Notes: generated by a model not told the origin, from the letters alone. Shown: positions 33,701 to 43,344, counted from the first letter of the stretch. The stretch is 64,000 nt of DNA from Onchidella celtica (GCA_963931925.1 OZ007579.1:28303981-28367980), one strand, 5' to 3'. A program made the numbers and translations.

Positions 33701-33924
33701 TTTTTTGCGGCGAAGCCCACGCCGTGGATTCTCGGCTGTTCGCTGCTAAGGCCCTGCCAGAAGAAGGTGTAGTTTTCTTCTTTGACTGACCCGGAGTCGG
33801 GAAGTCGAGTTTCTTGAAGGGCAGCGATGTCGATGTTTAGTAGCTGAAGTTCTCGATCAATAATTTGGGATTTCCTGATGGAGTCAATATCAGTGAGATC
33901 TTGCTGTTGCAAGCCTGGGCGCAT
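30793..33924 (-). CDS. LINE endonuclease/reverse transcriptase (1043 residues from first ATG)
   Basis: Residues 1-250 are an apurinic-type endonuclease: QET at 37-39, GDFN at 144-147 and the DCDTDH motif at 236-241. Residues about 480-760 are the reverse transcriptase: NYRGISLLS near 545, FVDLTKAFD at 613-621 and LFADDAA at 733-739, where the paired aspartates are catalytic. A C-terminal region with LRWLGHLHRM (915-924) and GNRPRGRPHLR precedes a C-x2-C-x12-H-x3-C finger at 1020-1040, probably nucleic-acid binding. The enzyme nicks target DNA and primes reverse transcription of its own RNA there. The catalytic-Asn motif TWNVRT lies just upstream of the first ATG in the same open frame, which extends to 34008, so the true start is upstream or non-AUG. 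No internal stop. Confidence 0.92.
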   Translation of the reverse strand: MRPGLQQQDLTDIDSIRKSQIIDRELQLLNIDIAALQETRLPDSGSVKEENYTFFWQGLSSEQPRIHGVGFAAKKSLINSIATPIGVSERIMTLRLNTRSGFTNIICVYAPTLTSSDETKDIFYEALQRTLHNIPLTEGLLILGDFNARVGADHSAWPKCIGHFGIGNINENGQRLLELCSVNSLCVTNTYFDLKRCQRTSWRHPRSGHWHQLDLILSRRKSLGCIKITRSLHSADCDTDHALVVSKIKISAKKIYRSKAPSIPKINVTAIRDESNRKSFEKLFAESMDNVTQCDSVDETWNTLSSKIHDCAIKSFGQHKVSNNDWVAQNSEILLPLIEQKKSAFNEYNKNCNQSTKTCLKNAKAKLQLEVRRCANKYWTDLCNSIQEANEKGDMKTAFSQMKVALGPIITKSAPLKSVNGEPITDKNEQLNRWVEHYSLLYSTEKNIPPDFEEHLQRLPIMAELDAEPSLVELSNAIDHLSAGKATGSDNIPAEVLKDLKGPLLPHLYNLLLQCWKEGVIPHDMRDAKIVTLYKNKGDKGDCNNYRGISLLSITGKAFARVILCRLQQLAEKVLPETQCGFRSKRSTIDMIFALRQIQEKCKEQNRPLITCFVDLTKAFDTVSRSGLYAVLKSIGCPPTLLKLIASFHTDMRACVNFEGCTSNSFAVNSGVKQGCVLAPTLFGIYFAALLKNAFGQCSGGVLINTRVDGSIFNVARLKAKSRTEHIMLQELLFADDAAIVAHDETTLQALINSLAKACDKFMLKISVSKTVVLTQGLRNPNPIMLNGSPLEQVGKFCYLGSTISGSTDITTEINARIGKAATAFGKLSKRVWNNSKLTIKTKVLVYQTCVLSTLLYGSETWTTYSKHERSLNSFHLRCLRKILKIKWQDRISNIEVLSRANIPSTQALLGKKRLRWLGHLHRMENDRIPRQILYGELVTGNRPRGRPHLRFKDTCKVTMKAFNIDPNEWENLANDRSRWRQKLRSGTLAIDFKAKETYLTKRQRRNENTRQSEPKRLTCNHCHRTLGSNIGRISHERSCQSK

Positions 33925-34008
33925 TGTTCTGACGTTCCAGGTACCAAGTTTTAGTATTTTTCTGTTTTTGCCAGGTGCACACTTTACGTCAGCTTTTTGA
34001 CTTTTGGT
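33925..34008 (-). CDS. N-terminal extension of the LINE protein without ATG
   Basis: Twenty-eight codons in frame with the 1043-residue frame, from just after a TAG (34011-34009) to the ATG at 33924. They read ...NRKILKLGTWNVRT and then MRPG. TWN is the conserved first motif of APE endonucleases and its Asn is catalytic, so this stretch should be translated. There is no ATG in it, and two stops (TAA at 34026-34024, TAG at 34011-34009) precede it. Reinitiation after an upstream ORF, or a non-AUG start, is inferred. Confidence 0.7.
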
Positions 34009-34693
34009 CTAGCTCCAACCACCTTATGAAGCAGGCTGACGTGGCGGAACAACACCCAACTGCCTGGGGGCTGCCCAGGTTACGGCGGGCGGTAGTTGAT
34101 CAATGCAGCTGAAAAGCCGCTCCCACCGACAGAGGGGACCCCTGGCGCTCATCCGTACGCCAAATGGATTGAGCTTATCACCGGTAACTGCCACCTCCCG
34201 TGTTGTGCCCATCCGTAACGGATGGCTGGAGTGTCCTCTCCAAATCGGAAATGGGTGGGCTTATAGAGGAGAGACAGACGCTTGCCAAGCCCGAGCAAAC
34301 GCCTCCTCGTTTTGCTGCCTTGCCTGGGCTATTTTTAAGAGATGGTGCTTTGCCCAGAGGCACCACCCCTCTCTCTGCCATTCTAGTTAAACCCAAGGGA
34401 GAGACCAGGTCAATACATTTGGAACTAGTCCGGCTGCAGGAGATGCTGGAAGCCAGTTTGATGCAGTTCTCCCTGACAACCACCTTCGGGTCTCCACTCC
34501 TGATTTTCTGTCTGGGTTTACTCCCATAGCCTTTGCTATCATAGCAACACACAAGGCAGTGTGGTATTTGTATTCAGGGTTACCTTCCCCTAGTCTTCCT
34601 CTCTCCCGAGATGACCCACAAGACAGTGGGGGTGACAGTAGCAGGCTGTATTGTGTACTGTTATACAATAGCAGAAAACTCTGGCCTGACAGG
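34009..34693 (-). other. LINE 5' leader with small ORFs
   Basis: GC-richer than the flanks. It holds a 124-residue frame (34178-34552, begins MCCYDSKGYGSKPRQKIR) in another phase. It also holds a 62-residue frame (34024-34212, begins MGTTREVAVTGDK) in the same phase as the main protein, ending 15 bases before that frame opens. Neither shows a recognised domain. They could be an ORF1 remnant or upstream ORFs that set up reinitiation. Confidence 0.5.
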
Positions 34694-34715
34694 AACCAAG
34701 AACTAAGGTGGCGAT
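34694..34715 (+). mobile_element. MITE A, copy 7, right end (after the LINE)
   Basis: Second copy of the 12-bp target duplication (34694-34705), followed by 'aggtggcgat', the terminal inverted end of family A. Confidence 0.85.
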
Positions 34716-35477
34716 AACTCACATCTCACACCGAGGCCTCCACAAAACAGACATGATTTTTTACACTACCAGCATAATAGATTGTGGTTCGATTTTTCAG
34801 GGATGCCAAAAGTCCGGTTTTTCCGGGTTTCCCCCCCCCCCCCCGGTTTTCTTTGTATTTAATTGTATTTCGTATGTTAGTGATTATTTAAAAACTGTTT
34901 TAAAAAAATGGTTGTTTTGGTGCAAACACGATGATACGTTCTTTTTTCAGTTTTTTTTTTCCAATATCATTTGGCATCCCTGACAGGATGGAAAAACGGT
35001 TGTCGAATTACAGCCTACTCTTTCTCCCCCTCCCTCTCTCTTTGTGTCTCTTTCTCTCCCCCCCCCCCTCTCTCTATCTCCCTCCCTCCCTCTCTTTCTT
35101 TGTATCTCTCTCTCTCTCCCTCTCCCTCTCTCTTTATCTCTCTCTCTCTCTCTTTCTTTGAATCTCTATTTTCCTCTCTGTCCTCTCCTTTCTCTCTCTT
35201 CCCCCCCCCCCCCCCCTTAATCTCCCTTTCAGCCCCGTACAAACAGGAAGAAAACAATAATGCAGAATTCAGTATACTTTGTAATACTCATCAATCCTAA
35301 CGCCGTAACTGTAAGATCCTGTGCTACACGTGTTTTCATAACAAGGACTTCACTGGTAAAACCAGGTTAAATAACAGGTGTTGAAATGTCAGTTGTCGAA
35401 CAGGTCATCGGGGTTTTTCTTGACTTCCAGGAAAGGTTAACGAACCCAATCTGGGACTGACTGGAGTTTGAGATAAA
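34716..35477. repeat. Poly-C run and (CT)n/(CTTT)n tract
   Basis: Poly-C at about 34831-34844. Imperfect CT-rich tract at about 35025-35216, ending in a second poly-C. The rest is unassigned sequence without a gene. Confidence 0.8.
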
Positions 35478-35669
35478 ATGTTTGATGTAGAAGTGATAAT
35501 GGATACTCTCACAAGGAAGGATTGGATGTTTGATGTAGAAGTGATAATGGATACTCTCACAAGGAAGGATTGGATGTTTGATGTAGAAGTGATAATGGAT
35601 ACTCTCACAAGGAAGGATTGGATGTTTGATGTAGAAGTGATAATGGATACTCTCACAAGGAAGGATTGG
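35478..35669 (+). repeat. 48-bp minisatellite, four identical units
   Basis: Four perfect copies of a 48-bp unit starting 'atgtttgatgtagaagtg' and ending 'cacaaggaaggattgg'. Because 48 is divisible by three, the array is open on both strands, reading MFDVEVIMDTLTRKDW on the plus strand and VRVSIITSTSNIQSFL on the minus strand. Identity between units implies recent expansion or homogenisation. A host repeat-protein exon is unlikely because the plus frame stops nine bases after the array. Confidence 0.95.
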
Positions 35670-36005
35670 ATGTATTGAAATAATGAAGGTAGGGGGAAAT
35701 ATGGCGATTCATCGCTTGTTGTGAACGCATGTCTACGGTAGTTGGCTGTTACAGCGTTGTTCTTCTGTCAAATACAATGTGTGAATTATACCATTATATC
35801 CAGTCAAAATTCGAAACTGTACCAAAGACACACCCTTCTCCAAAACACTTCAGTTGTGAAGTCTCATTCCTGATCCATTTATATTCTCAATTCATTTTAT
35901 TTTGGTGTTTTTATTGTTTAATTTCTGTCGTACGTGCCTATGTTATGTGTGTGTGTGTTTGTTTGTATGAATGTCGGGCATAATAGTGTATACAATAGAT
36001 TGTGC

Positions 36006-36007
<2 letters not shown>

Positions 36008-36070
<63 letters not shown>
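36008..36070 (+). repeat. (GA)n microsatellite before a LINE 3' end
   Basis: Clean GA run of about 60 bp ending directly at the LINE tail 'tgtagatggagagaacaag'. The same tail with the same adjacent purine array occurs at 53490-53750 (reverse). Confidence 0.95.
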
Positions 36071-36071
<1 letters not shown>

Positions 36072-36175
36072 TAGATGGAGAGAACAAGGCATTCTGTAAA
36101 GTGCCTAGAGCAATTTTTTTTTGGATTTGGCGCTATATAAATGATCTTCATTATTATTAAATGTATTATTATACC
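36071..36175 (+). mobile_element. CR1/L2-type LINE 3' end, copy 1
   Basis: 'gatggagagaacaag', 'tctgtaaagtgcctagagca' and 'ggcgctatataaatg' followed by ATT-rich tail. Identical in order to the tail at 53470-53570, which is attached to recognisable CR1-like coding remnants. 5'-truncated. Confidence 0.75.
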
Positions 36176-37190
<1,015 letters not shown>

Positions 37191-37620
37191 TATTCTCGTG
37201 GTTGTTGCTGTTGTTGTTTCTGCTACTGCTGATGGTGGATGATGATGATGACGTAGTTTAGGGTTGCAGTGGAGAGTTTAGTGAAAACAACGTTGTCGTA
37301 GTTGTTGGTATATTTGTGATTGTTGTTGTTGTTGACGTTTAGAATGCTGTCTGTTGTTATTGTTTCATGATTATTGTTGTTGTTGTTGTTGTTATATTAA
37401 ATTTGTGATTGTTATGTTGATGTAGTTGACGTTCAGGGCCAAAGTCACTGTTATTGGGTCATTGTTGATGTTGTTACTACTATCGCTGCTGCCGCCGCTG
37501 ATTATGAAAACATTTAGTGTCGTCAAGTGGGATTGTTATTGTTATTGTAGTTTTTTAAATTATCATTGTTGTTGCTGTTTGCCATTGTTGTTACACTGAT
37601 TTTGCAGTAGAATTTTTCAC
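37191..37620 (+). repeat. (GTT)n trinucleotide-rich region
   Basis: Imperfect GTT/GTTGTT with GCT and GAT variants over about 400 bp. Complementary in type to the AAC field at 22.6-23.2 kb. Confidence 0.85.
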
Positions 37621-38192
37621 AATGATTGCGTCACGGGGCAGTTGAACAGTTCGCATTTTGACACAGGTGTCATGTCTGTGGCGAAATACTACAGACGAGT
37701 TAAGTAGGCGGGGAAGACATGCACTGCAAATGCTTGCGCACTAAAGAACTCCATACAAATAGTAGAAAATAATGCGTTTCATTGCATCATTTCTGTCTTC
37801 TTTCTTGAGCGAGGCTTTGCTACATACAATTTTTGTTTTTCTTTTTTGACCATATTTTGACTTATGTGTTATTGTGCTGGTCAGTCTTGCATAACGCGTT
37901 GATGCCGTTCAGCAATGCCATGTAAATGCTTGCACAGGCTTTTGCCGTGTTGACCTTTGACGATAGGCTGCAAATTCTGCCCGTAAAGAATGGTCGTAGA
38001 GTGCAGAGTCTTGCGGGCGTCACTGTTCAGCGTGTTCTGGCTTTATTGTCCTTCTTTCAGGTCAAGGCATTGGGGTGTCCTTAGAACGGCTCAGTGACCG
38101 TTACTACGTACATGTACTTAGTCATTTAAACCTTACTGCCCAGAAGTGTTGGTTTTTTTAACAGTTTCTTAAATTGTCATATCATTGCGTCC
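37621..38192. other. Element D fragment and unassigned sequence
   Basis: 'gaggctttgctacatacaa' and 'gaccatattttgac' at about 37808-37861 are one arm of element D. The rest is unassigned. Confidence 0.45.
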
Positions 38193-38435
38193 CCGTCAAG
38201 GTTCTAATTCCAATTTCGTCAATTTTTGAGAAAGTGATGATTGAAGCTTCATTTGGTCGTAGCTTTTAGAGATCCAATAAGACTTTTCCCCCCTCCTTTT
38301 TAGTAATACTTGCAAATTACAGATTGAATAAGTTGATACTGTGACATACAATGGAAGTAGAAGTTATATTATTATAGTGTGTAACTTAGTTCAGCCAAAA
38401 AACGGAGATATAACTTTGTCATTCTAAGGGGACTG
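38193..38435. mobile_element. Element J, copy 2
   Basis: 'ccccgtcaaggttctaattc', 'tagtaatacttgcaaatt', 'ttgatactgtgacatacaat' and 'tcattctaagggg' match copy 1 at 13910-14145. Confidence 0.6.
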
Positions 38436-38504
38436 TTGCAGCTTTAAAGCATGCCTTGGTCTTTTTACTTCAATATTTTATGCTTATATTAAAAGTAATA
38501 TTAT

Positions 38505-38640
38505 TTGTATTTGTATTTGTATACTGCTTTAACCCCATTTGGGAAATTTGCCTTTGTGTCATTGCACCCAGTTACAATTGGAGCAGGCACGTCGTCGCCA
38601 GTGCAGCGCCGGTCGGCAGTTTGTGTGTGTGTGTGTGGGG
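38505..38640 (-). mobile_element. LINE/SINE 3' end, family T, copy 2
   Basis: 'catttgggaaatttgcctt' and 'agtgcagcgccgg' match copy 1. On the minus strand the element ends in an (ACAAAT)n tail ('tatttgtatttgtat' on plus), a microsatellite tail typical of RTE/CR1-like and dependent elements. A (GT)n/poly-G run follows. Confidence 0.65.
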
Positions 38641-39544
38641 GGGGGGCGGGGGTGAGGGGGAGGGGGGATATTATTCTTATATTTTGCCGACTGCCAGAAT
38701 CTCAATATTTTTGTACAGGGAGTAATCAGTGTAATATGTTATGGCCGTCCTGCTGTTCACGTAACCCAAAAAGACACCGTTCTTGCAAGGGCATGTTGTA
38801 ACAGGTAAAGAAGTTCTGAGACAGAGCATATATAGCAACAAGAAGCATGTAAAACAGTGGGTGGAGCAGGCAGTTGCAGTGTCATGTCAGTGTATTGATG
38901 TACTAACAACAGCAGCTGTACAATTTTTAGTATCAGAAATAGCAACAGTAATAGCCACAGTAGTGATTGATTGTAGCAGTTGTGACTGCTTGAGGAGGAC
39001 AAGACGAGGAGGAGGAATCGGTGTCACATGCTTTGTGCAAATCAATAATTGTAGAGAGCATTGACAAATGTGTTATAGTTTCTGTTTATGAGGCCACTGT
39101 CGTGATATTATTTCAATATTTCATACTACAGACTCATCCGTAATACTGAATGAGACTTTTCACGACATTACAGCAGGCCTTTGTTTATTTACGCTCCAGT
39201 TGATAACAAATGTATACATTATTTCAGAGTAAACACACCTACTATTGAAAACCATCTCCTGATTGCTATCACTTAATACTGATGCACACAACGGACATTG
39301 TGGAGACTTCATTTTATCTAAGTTTTAAAAAAAAAAAAAGTTTTTTTTTTTTTTTTTAAATCTGTATTTTCCACATACAACCTTCATTATTTGACTAAAT
39401 GTGGGCAGAGCTATTCGAGTTTAGTTTGTTGGTAACCAATACGAATACCGATTACGAAGTCCGGCCAGAAAGTATCATTCTACAATCTTAGCTTCGGCCA
39501 GTAAACTATCGTAAAGGCAACAGTAACGAGAGGCTTGTATGCTT
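38641..39544. other. No gene; A13/T17 palindrome
   Basis: Unassigned sequence. At about 39329-39358 a run of A followed by G and a run of T forms a trivial hairpin. Confidence 0.4.
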
Positions 39545-39800
39545 GGTGACCTTGGCCCTTGTCTGTTCCAACTCCACTTTTTGCACAACTGGGAAATTTG
39601 GCGTTAAACGTTTTCGGCTTTAGTTTTATGATAAGGAGTTAGAATAAATGGGAACTGTAAAACATTTTGATAAGTGCCACAAGGCAGTTTAAACAAAGTG
39701 TCAAAGCATGCATCTGTTATATCTCTCCTACATACTAAAAGATCTCCAATTTTTCGGGAAATGGAGATAGAACTAACAAGAACTAAGGTCGCGGCTTGTG
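39545..39800 (+). mobile_element. MITE A, copy 8
   Basis: 'gaccttggcccttgtctg', 'cgttaaacgttttcggc', 'gataagtgccacaaggc', 'ctacatactaaaagatctcc' and 'aagaactaaggtcgcgg'. Full length, about 256 bp. A 121-residue minus frame overlapping it is a chance frame. Confidence 0.85.
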
Positions 39801-40053
39801 GAACGTGACGCCCGGCCTGTTGATGTATTGAAGGAAGAGTTTCAGTATTGCAATCATCATAAACTATAGGACTGCCTCGGGATAAAGGCATTATGAAATG
39901 AGCGCAAGGTCTCATCGATTGTGCGGCATTTGCCACTAGTTTGATGACAGATAACAGCGCCTTTGTCACTGATTGATGTTCAAGTCAGCATTTCTGAGCA
40001 GCAATCTGAACCTGTGTGCAAAATGATGCAAGTGTACCTCGTTAGGCTTAGAT

Positions 40054-40620
40054 CAGTGTTTGTCAACGTCCCACGCCCAACTTCAATTTTCCAAGAAAAC
40101 GTACCCCCTCCGCGGTCGGACAACGTGACCATGCAGTATAATGTATACAAAAAGGTTTTGAAAAATATTCATATAATCATTCACTAAATATACATTTACA
40201 GAAATGTTAATTCAAACTTTATTTCAAGTTTTATTTGTGCATCTGTTGAGTTCGATGTTTTAATCCAAGCTAAACAAGGAAACCACCAACGGGACACAAA
40301 CAAACAACAGTTTATCTATACAGTTTAGTTAAAATACATTATGAAGTTAACCCTCTAGTGCTGAGGCGAAAACCGCCAATCCCAAAACTTCTGAAATAAT
40401 ATGCCGAATTGATTTTCAACGGTCAGCTAATTGCAAAAATATAAATATGTAATTGGAAAAATTATTTCTTTATGAAATAGGAAGAGTAAGTGTATCAAAG
40501 ATATATTGCTCCAGGTGACCTATTCCAAATATGGTACACTGGGCGCTTAAGGGTTAAGGTTTCTATTAAAAATCCCCACGTCCCATTCTGACTTCATACG
40601 CCCCACCTTGAGAAACACTG
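40054..40620. mobile_element. hAT-like element W (567 bp) carrying a nested piggyBac-like MITE
   Basis: Inverted ends CAGTGTTTGTCAACGTCCC and CACCTTGAGAAACACTG. Flanks GCTTAGAT and GTTTAGAT match in 7 of 8 positions, an 8-bp target duplication. An 8-bp duplication and ends starting CAGTG are known hAT features. The interior holds the insertion at 40351-40553. No transposase. Confidence 0.8.
40351..40553. mobile_element. piggyBac-like MITE, copy 2 (203 bp), nested in W
   Basis: TTAA at 40347-40350 and 40554-40557. Ends CCCTCTAGTGCTGAG and CACTGGGCGCTTAAGGG are inverted with mismatches. Entirely within the hAT-like element, so younger than it. Confidence 0.7.
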
Positions 40621-41121
40621 GTTTAGATAGTAGTTCATAATACCAGATATCGGCAGGTTTTGATATAAATGTATTAACCTAATTTATGGACAAGAATGCA
40701 ACGGTGGCCTATTTGACAAAGGGCATTTTTAACACTCGTAATTTTCTTTCATTACATTCAGACCTTGATGTTGGATAAGAAAACATCTGTAGCTGGTGAA
40801 AATAACTCATCTGTCTTTTTCATTTTGAGCGTATACTCAGGATATATGAATATATTTCTATATTATTGTCTGCGAAACCTTTGAAATGTTATTGTCACTG
40901 CTCTACAACAAGGGCATATATATATATGTCAAACTTACGCCTGAAGACAACTGGCGGTTCATTGCATTCCTGAGCATGAATGCGATCAGATAATATAGAC
41001 AAAGTAATGCCACCAATAGAGAAATGTAATAATCCAATAGAATCACAATTGCTAAGGTCACCAAATGATAGGAAAAGAGACGGTTTTCTTCTTAGTATGT
41101 CAGAAGTGTAACTTGTGCCTT
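40621..41121. other. No recognised feature
   Basis: AT-rich. Short (AT)n near 40916-40927. Confidence 0.4.
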
Positions 41122-41726
41122 TAGGGACCATTCACATATTATGTCATCAAAAATTGACTAATTTTGACCCCCCTCCTCCCCCTTATCATCACATGTCATC
41201 AAATGGCTACCCTCGTCCCCCCCCCCCCACACACGTTTGATGACGTAATCAAAACTTGACAAATAACAACCAAAAATACCCGTATAGTACTGTTTGCTAT
41301 TTATTTTAATCCGAACTAACAGATTATAAATAAAATCAAATCAATAAGAGCTTTTATATAGCGCTTAATATCCACTAGTGCTCTAAGCGCTTTACAAGAT
41401 GTCTCTGACAGGCTGATTCTACATGATGCAGTGTTGACTCTGTGGTAGGTTTAGCAGTTGAACAAATATTGAGTAGTAATAGTAGTCATTCAAAGTATTG
41501 GTTGATTAATTAATTAGTTATTTTATTGGCAGGTATTATAATAAAAATATGAATTTGATCTATATATTTGTTCTTTTTTCAATTTTACCAAACCACATTG
41601 ATGACATCATCTTTGGACTCAACACCCCCCCCCCTCTCCCCCATGTCATCACTTGTCATCACTTGTCATCATTCAAGAGACCCCCCCCCCCTTTATGTGA
41701 TGACATAATATGTGAACGGTCCCTTA
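41122..41726. mobile_element. Foldback element S (about 605 bp) with a nested LINE tail
   Basis: Left end AGGGACCATTCACATATTAT then 'gtcatca'; right end 'tgatgac' then ATAATATGTGAACGGTCCCT. About 27 bp pair with one mismatch. Sub-terminal 'tgtcatcacatgtcatc' words and poly-C occur in both arms. The centre holds a CR1/L2-type LINE 3' end (41340-41470). Target duplication not clear. Superfamily unassigned. Confidence 0.75.
41340..41470 (-). mobile_element. CR1/L2-type LINE 3' end, copy 2
   Basis: 'ttttatatagcgcttaat' and 'agtgctctaagcgctttac' (plus strand) are the complement of the tail found at 36071, 44600 and 47225. Located in the loop of element S. Confidence 0.65.
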
Positions 41727-41736
41727 GCGCAGAGCA

Positions 41737-41973
41737 GTGGCAATAAAATGTCGTCAGATCCAGCCGGTACGTTACGCCAGTATCGTGGATGATAATTCTA
41801 TCGGGACACTTTGTCGTCATTTTCTGATATCAGGTCACCCATTGTTAAAAGCGTTAGATGACCCAGAGTACAAAGGCAGAAACCACTGTTTTCATAGGAC
41901 GATTGAATTGGATGACCCAGGCGTATCAGTTACTGAGAAAATTCACCAGGGAGTCGCTGCAGTACAGAAATGA
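41737..41973 (+). CDS. Open frame of unknown status (78 residues)
   Basis: Plus-strand frame beginning MAIKCRQIQPVRYASIVDDN and ending IHQGVAAVQK. Its composition is protein-like and free of low complexity (for example HPLLKALDDPEYKG). It begins just after the right end of element S. No family recognised. It could be a host exon, a remnant of an element's protein, or chance. Confidence 0.2.
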   Translation: MAIKCRQIQPVRYASIVDDNSIGTLCRHFLISGHPLLKALDDPEYKGRNHCFHRTIELDDPGVSVTEKIHQGVAAVQK

Positions 41974-42312
41974 TAGGCCGTCTCTGGTCTAGGGGAGACA
42001 CCTGCTTGTTGGCGGCTCTCGCTGTCTCGACACTTCATTTGTTGCTTCTAAAAAAATAGCGTAAGTCCAAATTAAATGGCGAACTGAAAAACCTGAGAAA
42101 TCTCTAGAATTTGAACATATGTGAGTGTGCATGAGAAAACCCACAATAAGCCGCCAACATGACATTTTGAGTTCTGTACACATAATAAAAGATAAGACGT
42201 TTCTGATAAATTGAAGTCAGTGACCCACCTAAAACAAGATTTTCAGAAAACGGTATTTAATCCTAAAAGTGGCAATAGCTAATTGACCCATTAATAATTA
42301 TTGGAGTGATTA
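41974..42312. other. No recognised feature
   Basis: Word 'gagaaaacccacaataag' (about 42131) recurs as its complement at about 42504, so a small inverted duplication flanks MITE G copy 3. Confidence 0.35.
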
Positions 42313-42424
42313 CTGTTAGGAGACCGTAGTCTAATAACTAAGCCGTTATAGAGATCATACTGAGTAGTGTTCACTGCTCATCTACAGTTTACCTTGTAAC
42401 ATGCCACGGTCCCCTAAACAACAG
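42313..42424. mobile_element. MITE G, copy 3
   Basis: 'ctgttaggagaccgtagtct' and 'ccacggtcccctaaacaaca' are the inverted ends. Interior 'actgagtagtgttcactgct' matches the family. Confidence 0.7.
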
Positions 42425-42597
42425 CCAAGTTGGAAGTTTGTGTCGGACCCATATTTTCCACTACACTTCAAAGCCGTTTTTTCTCAAAATCAGCTCTGCC
42501 GACTTATTGTGGGTTTTCTCATGCACACTTACATATTATTATTTTCCGCTTACACAAACTTAAAGGAAATAAAATTGAAGTAGAATCTCACTGACGA

Positions 42598-42860
42598 GAC
42601 ATCCACCTTAGTTCTTAATTCTCCATTTTGTGAAACACTGGAAATTTTTTTAGTACGTAGAAGAGGTGTAATGAGACAAGGGGGCACACTCTGACATTAA
42701 CATTTGTTTCGTATGTTTTGTGGCACTTATCAAGCTGTTTCACAGTTTTGATTTGTTTTAACTCCTTATCATAATACTAGAGCCGCGGACATTTAAAGTC
42801 GAATTTCTCAGTTGTGCAAAAAGCAAAGTTGGAACAAACAAGAATTGAAGTCGCGATATT
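42598..42860 (-). mobile_element. MITE A, copy 9
   Basis: 'gacatccaccttagttctt', 'gtggcacttatcaagctg', 'gtcgaatttctcagttgtg' and 'acaagaattgaagtcgcg'. Full length. A piggyBac-like MITE begins 24 bp downstream. Confidence 0.8.
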
Positions 42861-42883
42861 TTAAAAAAAATGTACTGCTTTAA

Positions 42884-43344
42884 CCCTCCATAGCCCCTAT
42901 TATATCGGCACACACAAGAGACGTCAATGGAAGTTCGAAGCTTTGAGAAAAATTAAATTTACTATTTTTAAAAGACTTAAGAAGTTTTCAACCCAAATCC
43001 TGCTTGTGTTGGAAAAGTAAAGAAAATCAGAAATTCTTGTCAAGATTTTCGGAGCTACTGATAAGTATATGATTTTACTTTTTTTTTGACGGTATTTTTA
43101 ACCGTTCAGGCACCATATAATTATATATCAGCAGTGATACATATCATCACTCGATACAGGTTCCACAAGAACTCGCCAAGAGAAAAGTAAGTTATTTTTA
43201 ATGTTTTCTACAATATGCACAATAAATCAACCAAATGATCATGAAAAACCCCATATGTCCCTAAGAACAAATTCTCATGAAATCAGAATTCGCCCACAAA
43301 CAAAAAAAAAAGGGAGGGGGGGGGGGGCTGCGGAGCCTAGAGGG
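42884..43344. mobile_element. piggyBac-like MITE, copy 3 (461 bp)
   Basis: TTAA at 42880-42883 and 43345-43348. Ends CCCTCCATAGCCCC and GGAGCCTAGAGGG are inverted over about 10 bp. The interior holds a poly-G run and no transposase. Longer than copies 1 and 2 and not obviously similar inside, so it may be a separate family using the same ends. Confidence 0.65.

Larger units (their letters stand above)
30736..34693 (-). mobile_element. Full-length APE-type non-LTR retrotransposon (LINE), 3,958 bp
   Basis: The element runs 5' to 3' from 34693 to 30736 on the minus strand. It has a leader of about 0.68 kb, one long coding frame, a 57-base 3' UTR and a short (AT)n tail at 30736-30744. AACCAAGAACTA occurs identically at 30724-30735 and 34694-34705, a 12-bp target duplication. 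Joining the flanks restores the end of MITE A exactly. The short 3' UTR, microsatellite tail and single APE-RT protein fit RTE-like or related clades (family knowledge); the exact clade is uncertain. An intact frame and identical target duplications indicate a recent insertion. Confidence 0.9.

Noticed and set aside
35478-35669. CRISPR-like array
   Set aside because: Units are contiguous with no unique spacers, and the genome is eukaryotic. It is a minisatellite.
39604-39969. 121-residue minus-strand frame
   Set aside because: About half lies in MITE A copy 8; similar words in other A copies are not open in that phase.
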